Program-made: the position numbers and the translations under genes | Notes under the pieces: model-generated | Databases searched by the model: none | What the model was told of the DNA's origin: nothing | What the model saw: only the letters and a program-made list of their open reading frames with translations | Shown: piece after piece, positions 17,616 through 27,744 of the stretch | Position numbering within the stretch: position 1 is the first letter of the stretch | How the letters are laid out: each line of letters begins with the position of its first letter | Assembly: GCA_946414435.1 (NCBI GenBank) | Contig: CAMKOM010000001.1 | Coordinates: forward strand, 106,402-170,401 | Length of the DNA: 64,000 nucleotides | Direction of reading: 5' to 3' | DNA from: an uncultured Bacteroidota bacterium | Lineage (GTDB): Bacteria > Bacteroidota > Bacteroidia > Bacteroidales > SZUA-534

Positions 17616-20081
17616 ATGGCTGTCGGAAAATTTGCCAAGTACAATTCGTTCATTTCAAACAAGATAAAAACTGCTGTTTGCGATTTTGCAAAGACCTGCC
17701 TGACGTTTTTGGGCGTTCTGGTCACGCTGCGGCTGACATTTTTCGTAATTGCCGTCTGCCGAATGGATATTGAATGGACGAAATTCTGGACAATAATGTC
17801 CGGACTTAAATTCGACGCCATTCTGACTGGCTCTGTTGCGATTGCAGCCCTGATTCCGTTTGTGGCAATTCACTGTCTGTCAGCAAAATCGGCACGAGTG
17901 ACTGCAAACACGCTGATAATCATCTATGCCCTGCTGACGTGCTTTCTGGTGGAGTATTTCTGCTCAATGTCGCGGCCGCTCGACCACGTGCTTTTCGCCT
18001 ATTCTGCCAACGAAGTGGTAAATATTGTGCTCTCTTCAACATCGGTTTCGCTGGCAACAATATTGTGCGTTACATTACCGATTCTCGCCGTTGCCGGACT
18101 AATGACAGCTACTCGGGATTTAAATGTAAACATAACTGTTTCAATAATTTGCATATTGTTTGCCGCATACGGTGCGTTCCGATTCGACTATCAGAAACGG
18201 GTTCGAAAAGAAACCGGTTACAAGCAGCACGCCGATTTTTATCTGGCAGTTAACCAACTATCGTACACATACATAAAATTGTCGGACTATCTGCAAAGCG
18301 ACGACAACGCTGTTGACACCGACATTGCCGAAGCGGCAAGGCACTACCAAGCGCTTTTCCCCGAAAATGAATATCCCGACACACGCTACCCGTTTTGGCG
18401 GAAAGCTGACGACAGTGACGTCATCGGGCCGTTCTTCAACAAAACAACCGACGGCAACCTACCCAACTTTGTGTTCCTAATAATTGAAAGTTTCGGGCAG
18501 AAACTCACCGGTGTCAACCACCCGAGCGTCTCGTTCACGCCGTTCATCGACAGCCTTGCCGCCAACGGACTTTACTGGCGCAACTGCCTTTCGACAACCG
18601 AGCGCACCTTTGGCGTTCTGCCGGCAATCTTCGCGTCGGCACCGCAAGGCAAGAGCGGCTTTGCCAATATGTGGCGGCCCATCCCCGACCACAACACCAT
18701 TCTGAAAGATATGTCGGACAACGGATACTGCACATCGTTCTTTTATGGCGGCTGCGCATCGTTCGACGGACAAGACAAATTCCTGAAAAACAGCAACATA
18801 AACTTTATTTTGGAAGCGAAACCCGACACTGCGGAAACCGAAAGGTCGAAGATTCTGAAAGAAATGCACCGTTGGGGCATCGACGACCGAGAGCTGTTCG
18901 ACCTGGCGATTAGCCACAAGAAAGATACTGGCGCTCAGCCATTTGCCGACATTTATCTAACATTATCAACTCACGAGCCTTACAACTTTATCGGCATTGA
19001 AAAATACATCACGCAAGTGGAACAAATGGCTGCAAACGTGACTGGCGCAGAGCGGAAAATCATCGACAACAACCTCGAAGCCTTTGCCTGCTTCAAGTAT
19101 CTCGACGACTGCGTGAAGCGTCTTTTCGAGTTTTATAAAACGCGCCCAGGCTTTGAGAACACCATTTTCGTCATTACCGGCGACCACCGGATTGGGTGTA
19201 TGGCTAAAAAACTGCCATCAATTTCAAAATATCACGTTCCGCTAATCGTTTACTCGCCACTGCTGAAAGGCGGCCGGACAATGAATGGTGTGGCTTCGCA
19301 CCTCGACATCACGCCCACCACAAACGCGTTTCTATCAAGCAATTACAACTATAACATTGCGTCATATTGCCATTGGCTTGGAACAAGCATCGATACATCG
19401 ACAGCCTTCAACTGCCGCAAAAGAATGGCGTTTATGCTGAACAACCGCGACGTGGCCGATTTCATTGCCGACACACTCTACTTGAGCCACAACCGCCTTT
19501 TTGTTGTAACAGATAATTTGGAATTGAGCCAAATTGAGAATCAGGCGCTTTTAGATTCAATGCAAACGAATCTGATTAAATATCAGGCAATAAGCGAATA
19601 TGCCACCAACAACGACTATCTGAAAAAGAACACCACGCAGGACAATCTGTGCCTGATAAACGTTGATTTCGACAACACAAGTTCGAAATATTTTGAAAAT
19701 GAGATTGTTAATATCGACGGGAATAATTGTCTGCGCATCGACAGCAACCGAGAGTACGCTGGTATCTGCCCCAACATCAATTTCGAGAATGATATAAAAC
19801 GAATGAAGGTTGAAATCCGGTTCGACCTTCAAAGCCTCGACACTACGGCCACTCTACCAAAACTTGCTATCGAGAAAAACGGCGCCGAGCCTTACTACTA
19901 CTGCATAAATATCGATTCAACACTAAATACAGGCGCCAAGGAAACTTTCAGTTTTAAATCGACGATAAACTTTTCCGAGCCAACTAACGGCGACCGCCTG
20001 AAAATCTACCTTTGGAACTCAAAAAGGGCAACCATGCTGTACGACAATCTGTTTGTCAATATCGCTAAGCTGAGCGATTAG
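17616..20081 (+). CDS. LtaS/sulfatase-family membrane protein 2, 821 aa
   Basis: Same architecture as the preceding gene: five membrane helices, then VFLIIESFGQ, CLSTTERTFGVLP (probable nucleophile Thr), LSTHEPYNF, FVITGDHRIG and HLDITPT. The C-terminal beta-rich extension ends RLKIYLWNSKRATMLYDNLFVNI. The start is the ATG at 17616 (MAVGKFAKY), directly after the upstream stop at 17612-17614, which implies translational coupling; the in-frame TTG at 17598 would overlap the upstream gene. Probably a phosphoglycerol- or phosphoethanolamine-type transferase for an envelope polymer. It ends 17 bp from the end of the third, convergent paralog. Confidence 0.85.
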   Translation: MAVGKFAKYNSFISNKIKTAVCDFAKTCLTFLGVLVTLRLTFFVIAVCRMDIEWTKFWTIMSGLKFDAILTGSVAIAALIPFVAIHCLSAKSARVTANTLIIIYALLTCFLVEYFCSMSRPLDHVLFAYSANEVVNIVLSSTSVSLATILCVTLPILAVAGLMTATRDLNVNITVSIICILFAAYGAFRFDYQKRVRKETGYKQHADFYLAVNQLSYTYIKLSDYLQSDDNAVDTDIAEAARHYQALFPENEYPDTRYPFWRKADDSDVIGPFFNKTTDGNLPNFVFLIIESFGQKLTGVNHPSVSFTPFIDSLAANGLYWRNCLSTTERTFGVLPAIFASAPQGKSGFANMWRPIPDHNTILKDMSDNGYCTSFFYGGCASFDGQDKFLKNSNINFILEAKPDTAETERSKILKEMHRWGIDDRELFDLAISHKKDTGAQPFADIYLTLSTHEPYNFIGIEKYITQVEQMAANVTGAERKIIDNNLEAFACFKYLDDCVKRLFEFYKTRPGFENTIFVITGDHRIGCMAKKLPSISKYHVPLIVYSPLLKGGRTMNGVASHLDITPTTNAFLSSNYNYNIASYCHWLGTSIDTSTAFNCRKRMAFMLNNRDVADFIADTLYLSHNRLFVVTDNLELSQIENQALLDSMQTNLIKYQAISEYATNNDYLKKNTTQDNLCLINVDFDNTSSKYFENEIVNIDGNNCLRIDSNREYAGICPNINFENDIKRMKVEIRFDLQSLDTTATLPKLAIEKNGAEPYYYCINIDSTLNTGAKETFSFKSTINFSEPTNGDRLKIYLWNSKRATMLYDNLFVNIAKLSD

Positions 20082-20098
20082 CAGACTCACCAAAATGA

Positions 20099-22543
20099 CT
20101 ATTTGCCGTCGAACGAAATCTTTATGTTCTTAAGTTTGAGCACATTATTATCGGTATAGTGCCAATCGTCGACTGGGGTTTTAACATAAACCGAAACATC
20201 GGCCACCGATTGCTGGCTCACGTCAAACTCCTTCGAAATCTGCAACTTGTACCACTCACCCGATTCAATTTTCTCTTCAACCAAAAAATTGGTAATGTGC
20301 TCGCCAAAAACCTGCTTGTTGCGGCCGCCGCACTCAAAACACAATTTCATCTGCTTGTCTTTGCCGGTGTTGCCTTCAATGCAGATATCGGCTGTGAAAA
20401 CAACCCGCAACCGAGTTGCCGACCTTGGAAGCACAATCTGCTTGCCACTCAAAAGCGGATATTTTTTCGACCGCATCTTGCTTGGCGACTCAGGCAGAGC
20501 GTGACATTCGGCCGGCGCGACAGTGTCAACCGACAGATTTGCATAATTGCCACGGTCATAAATCGACGTGCTAATCAGTTTGTTATTCAAATAGATATAA
20601 TTATTCACTTGTTTGAACATATCAAGTTTCCCGATAATCGCCGCCCGCACATGCTCATCGCTGCACATTGTGAAATCCAGACATGAATCGATTTCATAAA
20701 CAGCATCTTTCTCTCTGAAATAGAAATATTTATCGTAAAGAATCTCACCAATGTCGTGGGCGTAATCCATTGGCATATAACGGCAGTTACTGCGGAAATG
20801 GCGGCAAGTGTCGAGTCCGCGCCCCGCCCAACTCTCGGTTTCGGGCACTGAAACGCCATAATTGTTATGCAACAACGCCAGTACCGACGGCACCACATCA
20901 AGGTGCGTCACAACTGCCGGAAAATCGGCCGTGCGCGTCAACAGTGGCGAATAGATAATCAGCGGAACATGGTAAAAACTCAAACGGTTTTTCGAACCGA
21001 CTCCTGCCGAATGGTCGCCGGTAATGACAAATATTGTATTCTGAAAATCAGAACGTTGCCGATATAGTTCAAACAATTTCGACAAGGCAAAATCAGCATA
21101 CACAACCGAAGCTATCCGGCTCGAATTGCTGCGAAACCACGACTGCTCTGACTGGGGCTGGCGGTTTATCACTGAGTCGGTCGCAGCCATGATTGCGTCG
21201 AAATGCGGATTGTTATCGTACAAATCGTCGTGCGACGATATGGTAACATAAAGATTGAACATCGGCTTACGAGCCTGTTCATCAATAACTTCCAAACTAC
21301 GGCTGAATAAAAACTCATCGTAATATCCCCAGTATGTTCCCCACGATTTTCCTTTACGGTCGCGGTATTCATCGTGAAAATCTGTCGACATGTAATCAAC
21401 GTGCTGTGCCACAAGATATTCCATAACACAATCGAAAGCGAAATCGCTGGCATAAAATGCATTTGTTTGATAGCCGGAGTTTTTCAAGACAGATATAATG
21501 CTGTTGTGGTTGGGCATATTGCCAAACTGAAAACCGCGCGGCCCATGCGGCACCGAACCCGTGAAAGCCGGAACCACACCCGAACTGCGCTTGGTGGTAG
21601 ACAGGCAGTTACGCCAGTAAAGACTGTGGCGGGCCAGCGAATCGAGAAACGGTGTGAAGCTGACACCAATTGCATTCGGTCCCGACCAATCGCGCCCCAG
21701 CGACTCAACAACAACAAACACCACATTGGGCGCTGCGCTGTCGGCTGCAAAAAACGCCGACAAAGTGTTTTCTGTTTCAACAGGCTTACGCTCAAGCGGA
21801 TAGGTCACATCTTCAATCTGACGTTCGGGATACTCAGCCAGAAACGCTTGCAACAAAGTTGTATCGATAGCTATATTGGCCGTCAAATCAATCGGTGCTT
21901 CGTGACGGTTGAAGCTGTAGAACGCGCAGCTGCGAAGCAGATACAAGCTTTTGTTGGTGATAAAGTTCTGAACCGACGGGTTGTCGGACTTCCGTTCAAC
22001 ACGCGGCAACTTGCCTACCGCCAGAATCGACAAGAGCAAAAACATCGCCACAACAAGCGTTACTAGCAACGGCATCCGGCAACGGCTGATTCGTTTTACC
22101 AGCAACGGTGCAACAGCTATAAACAAAACAGCCACAAGCAGATACACCCAAAGCATATTTCCAACCGACGCCTTGACTGTGTTAACCATCTCGCCCAACG
22201 GCCGCAAGAGAATCTCATCGCCTAAAAGCACACCGCTTTTTGCGGCGAAAAAATCGAGTCCTATTTCGGTCAAAGCAAGAATTCCGGCCACCACAGAAAC
22301 CACAGGCACAGCGCAGCGCCGGTATGCCACAAAAAGCACGGCGTACAGCGCAAGCATGCCAGAAAGCGCGACACCGCACGAAACCGCATTGTGCAGCACC
22401 GCCCAGAAAAATATGGCAAATGTGGCATTGCCAGCCGACAAAATCACAATGGTATCGACTATGCGCACGGCAACCACAGCCGCTACATAACATACTGCTA
22501 TCCAACAAAATGGTACAGCAAAACTGCGTATTTTTTCTTTCAT
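20099..22543 (-). CDS. LtaS/sulfatase-family membrane protein 3, 814 aa
   Basis: Third paralog, convergent with the other two. It has five N-terminal membrane helices, then FVVVESLGRDWSG, CLSTTKRSSGVVP, SSHDDLYDN, FVITGDHSAG and HLDVVPS. At the nucleophile position (about residue 318) the other two have Arg-Thr, while this one has Arg-Ser. Serine may still work, as in other superfamily members, but the substrate or activity may differ. The C-terminal extension (about residues 690-814) is related in outline but lacks the YxWN motif, ending NNVLKLKNIKISF. It has its own promoter. Confidence 0.85.
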   Translation of the reverse strand: MKEKIRSFAVPFCWIAVCYVAAVVAVRIVDTIVILSAGNATFAIFFWAVLHNAVSCGVALSGMLALYAVLFVAYRRCAVPVVSVVAGILALTEIGLDFFAAKSGVLLGDEILLRPLGEMVNTVKASVGNMLWVYLLVAVLFIAVAPLLVKRISRCRMPLLVTLVVAMFLLLSILAVGKLPRVERKSDNPSVQNFITNKSLYLLRSCAFYSFNRHEAPIDLTANIAIDTTLLQAFLAEYPERQIEDVTYPLERKPVETENTLSAFFAADSAAPNVVFVVVESLGRDWSGPNAIGVSFTPFLDSLARHSLYWRNCLSTTKRSSGVVPAFTGSVPHGPRGFQFGNMPNHNSIISVLKNSGYQTNAFYASDFAFDCVMEYLVAQHVDYMSTDFHDEYRDRKGKSWGTYWGYYDEFLFSRSLEVIDEQARKPMFNLYVTISSHDDLYDNNPHFDAIMAATDSVINRQPQSEQSWFRSNSSRIASVVYADFALSKLFELYRQRSDFQNTIFVITGDHSAGVGSKNRLSFYHVPLIIYSPLLTRTADFPAVVTHLDVVPSVLALLHNNYGVSVPETESWAGRGLDTCRHFRSNCRYMPMDYAHDIGEILYDKYFYFREKDAVYEIDSCLDFTMCSDEHVRAAIIGKLDMFKQVNNYIYLNNKLISTSIYDRGNYANLSVDTVAPAECHALPESPSKMRSKKYPLLSGKQIVLPRSATRLRVVFTADICIEGNTGKDKQMKLCFECGGRNKQVFGEHITNFLVEEKIESGEWYKLQISKEFDVSQQSVADVSVYVKTPVDDWHYTDNNVLKLKNIKISFDGK

Positions 22544-22566
22544 TACAATTCGAATGATAATCAGTG

Positions 22567-22574
22567 CAAATTTA
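22567..22574 (-). promoter_or_regulatory. -7 box for the third LtaS-like gene
   Basis: TAAATTTG on the minus strand matches TAnnTTTG and lies 23 bp before the ATG at 22543. A -33 TTTG at the usual distance is not visible. Confidence 0.45.
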
Positions 22575-22703
22575 AAAAACCGGCGAAGCTATCACTCATT
22601 TCCGCAAACAATAGCTGCCAATTACTCGAAATTATTATCGCCACACTAACTATCGGCTTCTATCCCATTTTTCTTATTTTTGTCTGGCAATAACTACCTG
22701 ACT

Positions 22704-23726
22704 ATGTCAAAAACAGCTGTTGTAATATTGAATTGGAACGGTAAGGGCTTCCTTGAGAAGTTTCTTCCGTCGGTGGTTGAGTTCTCAGTCGGGGCCGATG
22801 TGTGGGTGGCCGACAATGGCTCAACTGACGGCAGCATCGACTTTCTGCGCGAGCAATTCCCGACAGTCAATCTACTCTGCTTCGACCGCAATTACGGATT
22901 TGCCGGCGGCTACAACAAGGCTCTTGAAGCTATTGACGCTGAATATTTTGTACTGCTCAATTCTGATGTCGAAGTAACAGCGGGCTGGCTTGAACCGCTT
23001 ACAAATTATATGGACGCCAACCCCGATGTGGCCGCTTGCGCGCCAAAACTGCTCGCATACAGCAACAAGACTGATTTTGAGTATGCCGGTGCTTCGGGCG
23101 GATTCATCGACAAATACGGATACCCGTTCTGCCGCGGGCGCATTTTGGGCAGCATCGAGCGCGACAATGGCCAATATGACGACACCCGCGATGTGTTCTG
23201 GGCCACAGGCGCTTGTCTGTTTGTCAGAAGCAAACTGTATGCTGAAGCCGGTGGACTCGACAGCGACTTCTTTGCCCACATGGAAGAAATTGACCTTTGC
23301 TGGCGGCTGAAAAACATGGGATACCGCATTGCCATTGTGCCACAATCGGTGGTTTACCATGTTGGCGGCGGAACACTGCCAAACAACAATCCCCGCAAAC
23401 TATTCCTCAACTACCGCAACAATCTTTTCATGCTCTATAAGAATCTTCCGGACAAAGGATTCCACCGAACACTCATTATCCGCATGATTCTCGACGGACT
23501 GTCAACAGGACTCTATTTGACCAAACTACAGTTCGGGTTCTTTTGGGCTGTCCTTCGTGCGCACACCGCTTTTTATAAAGCAATCGGCACCCTTCGCATC
23601 AAAAGGGAAGCATTGCAACTGTCACGCAAAACCGAAAAACATGACGAATGCTACAACGGCAGCATTGTGATTGATTACTACCTTAGAAATAAAAAGCTAT
23701 TCAGTCTACTCGGTTTTAAGGGATAA
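22704..23726 (+). CDS. family 2 glycosyltransferase, 340 aa
   Basis: A cytoplasmic or membrane-associated GT-A transferase of the rhamnosyltransferase-like type. The N-terminus VVILNWNGKGFLEKFL, the nucleotide-binding ADNGSTDGSIDFL, and LLNSDVEVTAGWLE with its DxD-like SDVE fit the family. WATGACLFVRSKLYAEAGGLD and MEEIDLCWRLKNMGY are typical acceptor-side motifs. The ATG at 22704 (MSKTAVV) is preferred over an in-frame TTG at 22680. It likely adds a sugar to surface polysaccharide. It is divergent from the LtaS-like gene, and TATTTTTG at 22675-22682 may be its -7 box. Confidence 0.9.
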   Translation: MSKTAVVILNWNGKGFLEKFLPSVVEFSVGADVWVADNGSTDGSIDFLREQFPTVNLLCFDRNYGFAGGYNKALEAIDAEYFVLLNSDVEVTAGWLEPLTNYMDANPDVAACAPKLLAYSNKTDFEYAGASGGFIDKYGYPFCRGRILGSIERDNGQYDDTRDVFWATGACLFVRSKLYAEAGGLDSDFFAHMEEIDLCWRLKNMGYRIAIVPQSVVYHVGGGTLPNNNPRKLFLNYRNNLFMLYKNLPDKGFHRTLIIRMILDGLSTGLYLTKLQFGFFWAVLRAHTAFYKAIGTLRIKREALQLSRKTEKHDECYNGSIVIDYYLRNKKLFSLLGFKG

Positions 23727-23819
23727 CACCCCCTCTCTTGCAAATCGGCTTAATAACCAAATATGCAAGTTAACACAATCATTTTTAACAGGCACATTTG
23801 TGGCTCTTGAGTCGCAACA

Positions 23820-24023
23820 TCAATCTTTAGCCGAATTATCCTCATTCAAATTATCAATAACACTCTTTGTGTCTGCCAGTTTCTGTTTACACTTTTTCAG
23901 TAGGTCAGAAACACGGACAACAGCGTCGGCCAATTGGTCAATGTCCATACGGTTGTTTTCGATGTCGTCAACTATCGATTCAATTTCCCCAACTGTCTTT
24001 TCGTATGAGAATTTTATTGCCAT
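23820..24023 (-). CDS. xseB: exodeoxyribonuclease VII small subunit XseB, 67 aa
   Basis: A short all-helical protein with the family pattern FSYEKTVGEIESIVDDIENNRMDIDQLADAVVRVSDLLKKCKQKL. It assembles with the large subunit XseA to degrade single-stranded DNA into oligonucleotides. The normal length is about 60-80 residues. xseA is not next to it in this window; it would lie elsewhere. It sits 12 bp downstream of the lpxL-like gene on the same strand. Confidence 0.9.
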   Translation of the reverse strand: MAIKFSYEKTVGEIESIVDDIENNRMDIDQLADAVVRVSDLLKKCKQKLADTKSVIDNLNEDNSAKD

Positions 24024-24035
24024 AAGATTATGTTT

Positions 24036-25001
24036 TTATTTCTGTTTCAATTGTTTATGTTCAAGATACTCTTTTAGTGACTCTGGCGTAGTCTTCCACC
24101 GTTCCTGCATCCAAACCCATTGTTGTGGATATTTATGTATTATAGCCTCTATTATATGGTTGTAAATCTGCGTATTGTACCTAATTGTCTCTGTTGTGTC
24201 GGACTTAGTAACAAACGGAACTTCGGGCAAGATTTCAAAAGTGTAAGTGTCTGTTTCATTGTCGCGAACAGTATACATCGGCACCACAGCCGCACCTGTG
24301 TCAATAACCAACCTGGCACAGCCAATCGGCGTATATGCCTGGTGTCCAAGGAATTGCAAAAACTCACCTTTTATGCTTTTGCTGTCGTGGTCAATCATCA
24401 TTATCAGGCATTCGCCGCTTTTCAGCGTGTCAACCAAAGTATCGTAACAACGATAGCGCTCCACATCGCGCATCCCGCGCGACTCGCGCAAATTAACCAT
24501 CATGTGGTCGAGAGCCTTGTTTTTGATTGGACTGCTCACGCCTGTTGTCTTATATCCCAAAATGGGCGGCAAAATGGCTGAAAACTCCCAGCCATGCGTA
24601 TGCGGCACAAGGCAAATTACGCCACGGCCCTCGTTATATGCTTTTTGCAAATACTCTTCACCATTGATTTTGAAATATTTAGAAAATTGCTCACGAGTCT
24701 TCTTCTTGCTTAATATGGCGTAATCGGTGAACGTTTTAGCCAACGAATCGTAAACCTGCTGCCCAAACCGTTTGTAATCGCCAGCCTGTTTTTCGGATCC
24801 GAAAACAAACTCAAGATTGTGCTCAATCACCCGTCGAGTCTTTGTCATAAGTAAGTATAGTTGGCGAGCGGCGAACCCATGCCAAGCCAGCAATAACTTG
24901 CGCGGCATGAACTTGCTGAGCATAATGACCGACCAAAGCAACCCATATACAATGGAATCGCGCACTGGTCTGATTACATATATTTTGAATTTCGTCGCCA
25001 T
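24036..25001 (-). CDS. lipid A biosynthesis-type (LpxL/HtrB-family) acyltransferase, 321 aa
   Basis: A membrane-bound lysophospholipid acyltransferase of the lauroyl/myristoyl family, which adds secondary acyl chains to lipid A. A hydrophobic N-terminal helix is followed by the HX4E catalytic motif in VPHTHGWEFSA and by later family blocks (MMIDHDSKSIKGEF, GAAVVPMYTVRD, YNHIIEAIIHKYPQQWVWMQERW). The WVWMQERWK ending is characteristic. Located between malQ and xseB on the minus strand. The exact acyl chain cannot be told from sequence. Confidence 0.88.
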   Translation of the reverse strand: MATKFKIYVIRPVRDSIVYGLLWSVIMLSKFMPRKLLLAWHGFAARQLYLLMTKTRRVIEHNLEFVFGSEKQAGDYKRFGQQVYDSLAKTFTDYAILSKKKTREQFSKYFKINGEEYLQKAYNEGRGVICLVPHTHGWEFSAILPPILGYKTTGVSSPIKNKALDHMMVNLRESRGMRDVERYRCYDTLVDTLKSGECLIMMIDHDSKSIKGEFLQFLGHQAYTPIGCARLVIDTGAAVVPMYTVRDNETDTYTFEILPEVPFVTKSDTTETIRYNTQIYNHIIEAIIHKYPQQWVWMQERWKTTPESLKEYLEHKQLKQK

Positions 25002-25029
25002 CTACTATTCTATCGTATTTCAATATCAC

Positions 25030-27744
25030 TCAATTATTTACACTTCTACCCGACGCTTTGAGCATATTGCTGATACCACCATTGAACTTCCGCGATTTGA
25101 GCAGTGTTTCAATCGGCACGTGCATACGGTATTTCCAATAGTTGCGCGGATTGGCGGGCACGTTAATTCGCTCTTGTTCAGGATTTTTCACACGGAAATC
25201 GGGGGTCAGCGCGAAGTAATCCTGAATGGGAATCATCACGCACATTGCAGGCGATTGCAAATGGCTGTCGATTATCATTTTACAAATATCGACACTGGCC
25301 GCCGCAGGCGCTTTGCCTTTCTGTTTCAGCCAGTTGCTGAAGTAGCGCTGCGTCGATTCGGCATTCTCCTCCCACCAGCCACGAATGGTTGAAATGTCGT
25401 GGGTTGACGTTGCGCAAACCGACGTGTATGGAATTGTCTGCAAATCAACAAATTCGGTAAAAGTCTTCGGCATCCGCTGTATCTCAAGGCTCAATATGCC
25501 CAACTCGTCCATCACGGGCTTCACGCAGTTCGGAATCATTCCCAAGTCCTCGCCGCAGACCAGCATATCGCTCGCTTTGAGCAGCGCCGACAGTTTCACT
25601 TCGGCCTCACGGCGCCAAAACGCATCGTGACGGTGGTAGAAATAATCCTCGTAAACGCTGTCAATCAACGTTTTGGTTGTCTTCGGCAGCCGCGCGTACG
25701 ACGACGTTTTCTGCAAATCGATACGCAGGTGGTAGCCGCCCGTAGCCTCGTCTTTGAGCAGCAGCACATCGGCGGCCACAGTGAGCAGACCATTGAGCAG
25801 TTGGCGTTTTGGCTTCGAAAGCGAATCGGGGTCGCTCGTACCTACTATCTTGTTGTAAATCAGCCGTTGGGTGGCATATTCAGGTTTCAGTCTGAAAAGG
25901 CCGTCAGGTTGAAGGTCGAGATAAGTTTTCTTTACCTTTTCAGCCTGATTTCCAAATAGTTTATCGATTGCTTCGGCATCGGTTGTGGGAATGCAGGCTT
26001 TGACATAATCGATTACAATGCCACGCTCAAACAGTTCAGCCTCCGTCAGCGGCAGCGACGGGTTGAAATGCCCCAAAATGCCGTGTACAGCGGTTGTCGG
26101 GATTTCCCAAATGCGGAAAAAACCGAGAATGTGGTCGATTCGGTAGGCGTCGAAATAACTGTTCATCTTTGCCAAGCGCCGCCGCCACCAAGCGTAGCCA
26201 TCTTGCGCCATCCGCTCCCAATTGTAGGTGGGAAAGCCCCAATTCTGGCCATTCTCCGAGAAGAAATCGGGCGGCGCACCTGCCTGACCGTCAAAGTTAT
26301 AGAGTTCGGGGGCGCACCACGCGTCAACGCTGCAACGGCTAATGCCAATCGGCAAATCGCCTTTCAGAATTATGCCACACTTGCGGGCGTGCGCGGTAGC
26401 CTCACGCAACTGGCGGTCAAGTTCGTATTGCACATAGCACCAGAAAGTTACGTCGGCATAGTATGGCGAATCGGACTTGAACATCTCGCGCACTTCACGC
26501 TCCGAATACGTCGCAAATTTGCCCCAACAGTTGAAATCGCCAGTGTGGTGCCTATCGCGCAACGCACTGAACGCCGCATAGGGCTCAAGCCACGATGCGT
26601 TCTGTTTTATAAAATGCTTAAAATCATCACTTTCAACAATCACCGACATATTCTGCCCAAACACTGCACGGCAATAATCGAGTTTCAAGCGGATAACCTT
26701 TTCGTAATCGACATCGGGCGTGGCATTCAGTTTGCGCGCCGCATCTTCGAACTGCTTTTGCTGCTTATTATCTGCAAGTTTGCCGATTTTAAAAATATCG
26801 ATAAAAAGCGGATTGAGCGCGAACACCGAAATGGCGTTGTATGGGTACGAATCAAGGAACGAATAGGTTGATATTGTGTCGTTTATGGGCAGAATCTGAA
26901 TCATCTTCAGTCCAACTCGTGCCGCCCAATCGATGAGTTTTTTCAAGTCGCTGAAATCGCCCACGCCACAACTGTCGGCCGTCCGCAGCGAGAAAACTGG
27001 CACGTTGACGCCCGCAAAACGAACCTTATCGGTGGCAAGCAGCATCACCCCATCATCGATGCGGAAAAGCGCTGGCGACTGCGTGTATGTATCTACAAAT
27101 CTGTGGTTTGCTCCTGGCTGCCAATACACGAATGTGTCGTCGGCAGTGTCTTTGATAACATATTTATATTCAAACTCTGAAGGTAAATCGCTCATCGACA
27201 GTCTGATATGCCACGTCGCATATCGACCCACCGACATCTGCAACATTGTCTGCCAGTTGCCCAACTGGTCGCAATTGCCTGTCAGACAGATATATTGCGT
27301 TGGTTTGAGCATTGGCACGCAGCACGTCAGTTCGAGTTGGCGACCTGAAAGGCGCTTGCGTTGCGGCTTGTCAGCGAAACGACTGTTGGCGGGGAAAAGC
27401 ACGCTCGTGAAGGCCGAACTCAAATAGGCGGCCTGCTCCTTCGGTAACTCCTGCCAAGTGTCAATGCAGTGGTTCGCGGCGGCACCTAGCGGCGCATCGG
27501 GCAGAACACGCACTCGGCCCACTTCCATTGTGTGCTGTTTATTCTGCTCATCCACAACAACATACTTATAATAAACTGTTTCGGTGCACTCACATTCGAT
27601 GGTCGCCCGCCAGCGGTTCAAATCGCAGCACTCGAGCGGCAGCGAATTGTCTAAATCCCACATTCCCAACTCTTTCGACGAGCCTGTGACCACCAAACGC
27701 TGCCCCCATTCTGTCGGGCAATAACAATCGAAATGGTATATCAT
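25030..27744 (-). CDS. malQ: 4-alpha-glucanotransferase MalQ with two CBM20 domains, 904 aa
   Basis: A large amylomaltase (GH77) that transfers alpha-1,4-glucan segments in glycogen or maltodextrin metabolism. Two starch-binding CBM20-like modules come first (about 1-95 and 115-220; LVVTGSSKELGMWD and ICLTGNCDQLGNWQ). Then comes the catalytic barrel with VGLKMIQILPINDT, GDLPIGISRCSVDAW, FDAYRIDHILGFFRIWEIP (nucleophile Asp in YRIDH), LVCGEDLGMIP (Glu acid/base region) and SVCATSTHDISTIRGWW. The double-CBM form is usual in Bacteroidota and resembles plant DPE2. Cytoplasmic; no signal peptide. Confidence 0.95.
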   Translation of the reverse strand: MIYHFDCYCPTEWGQRLVVTGSSKELGMWDLDNSLPLECCDLNRWRATIECECTETVYYKYVVVDEQNKQHTMEVGRVRVLPDAPLGAAANHCIDTWQELPKEQAAYLSSAFTSVLFPANSRFADKPQRKRLSGRQLELTCCVPMLKPTQYICLTGNCDQLGNWQTMLQMSVGRYATWHIRLSMSDLPSEFEYKYVIKDTADDTFVYWQPGANHRFVDTYTQSPALFRIDDGVMLLATDKVRFAGVNVPVFSLRTADSCGVGDFSDLKKLIDWAARVGLKMIQILPINDTISTYSFLDSYPYNAISVFALNPLFIDIFKIGKLADNKQQKQFEDAARKLNATPDVDYEKVIRLKLDYCRAVFGQNMSVIVESDDFKHFIKQNASWLEPYAAFSALRDRHHTGDFNCWGKFATYSEREVREMFKSDSPYYADVTFWCYVQYELDRQLREATAHARKCGIILKGDLPIGISRCSVDAWCAPELYNFDGQAGAPPDFFSENGQNWGFPTYNWERMAQDGYAWWRRRLAKMNSYFDAYRIDHILGFFRIWEIPTTAVHGILGHFNPSLPLTEAELFERGIVIDYVKACIPTTDAEAIDKLFGNQAEKVKKTYLDLQPDGLFRLKPEYATQRLIYNKIVGTSDPDSLSKPKRQLLNGLLTVAADVLLLKDEATGGYHLRIDLQKTSSYARLPKTTKTLIDSVYEDYFYHRHDAFWRREAEVKLSALLKASDMLVCGEDLGMIPNCVKPVMDELGILSLEIQRMPKTFTEFVDLQTIPYTSVCATSTHDISTIRGWWEENAESTQRYFSNWLKQKGKAPAAASVDICKMIIDSHLQSPAMCVMIPIQDYFALTPDFRVKNPEQERINVPANPRNYWKYRMHVPIETLLKSRKFNGGISNMLKASGRSVNN

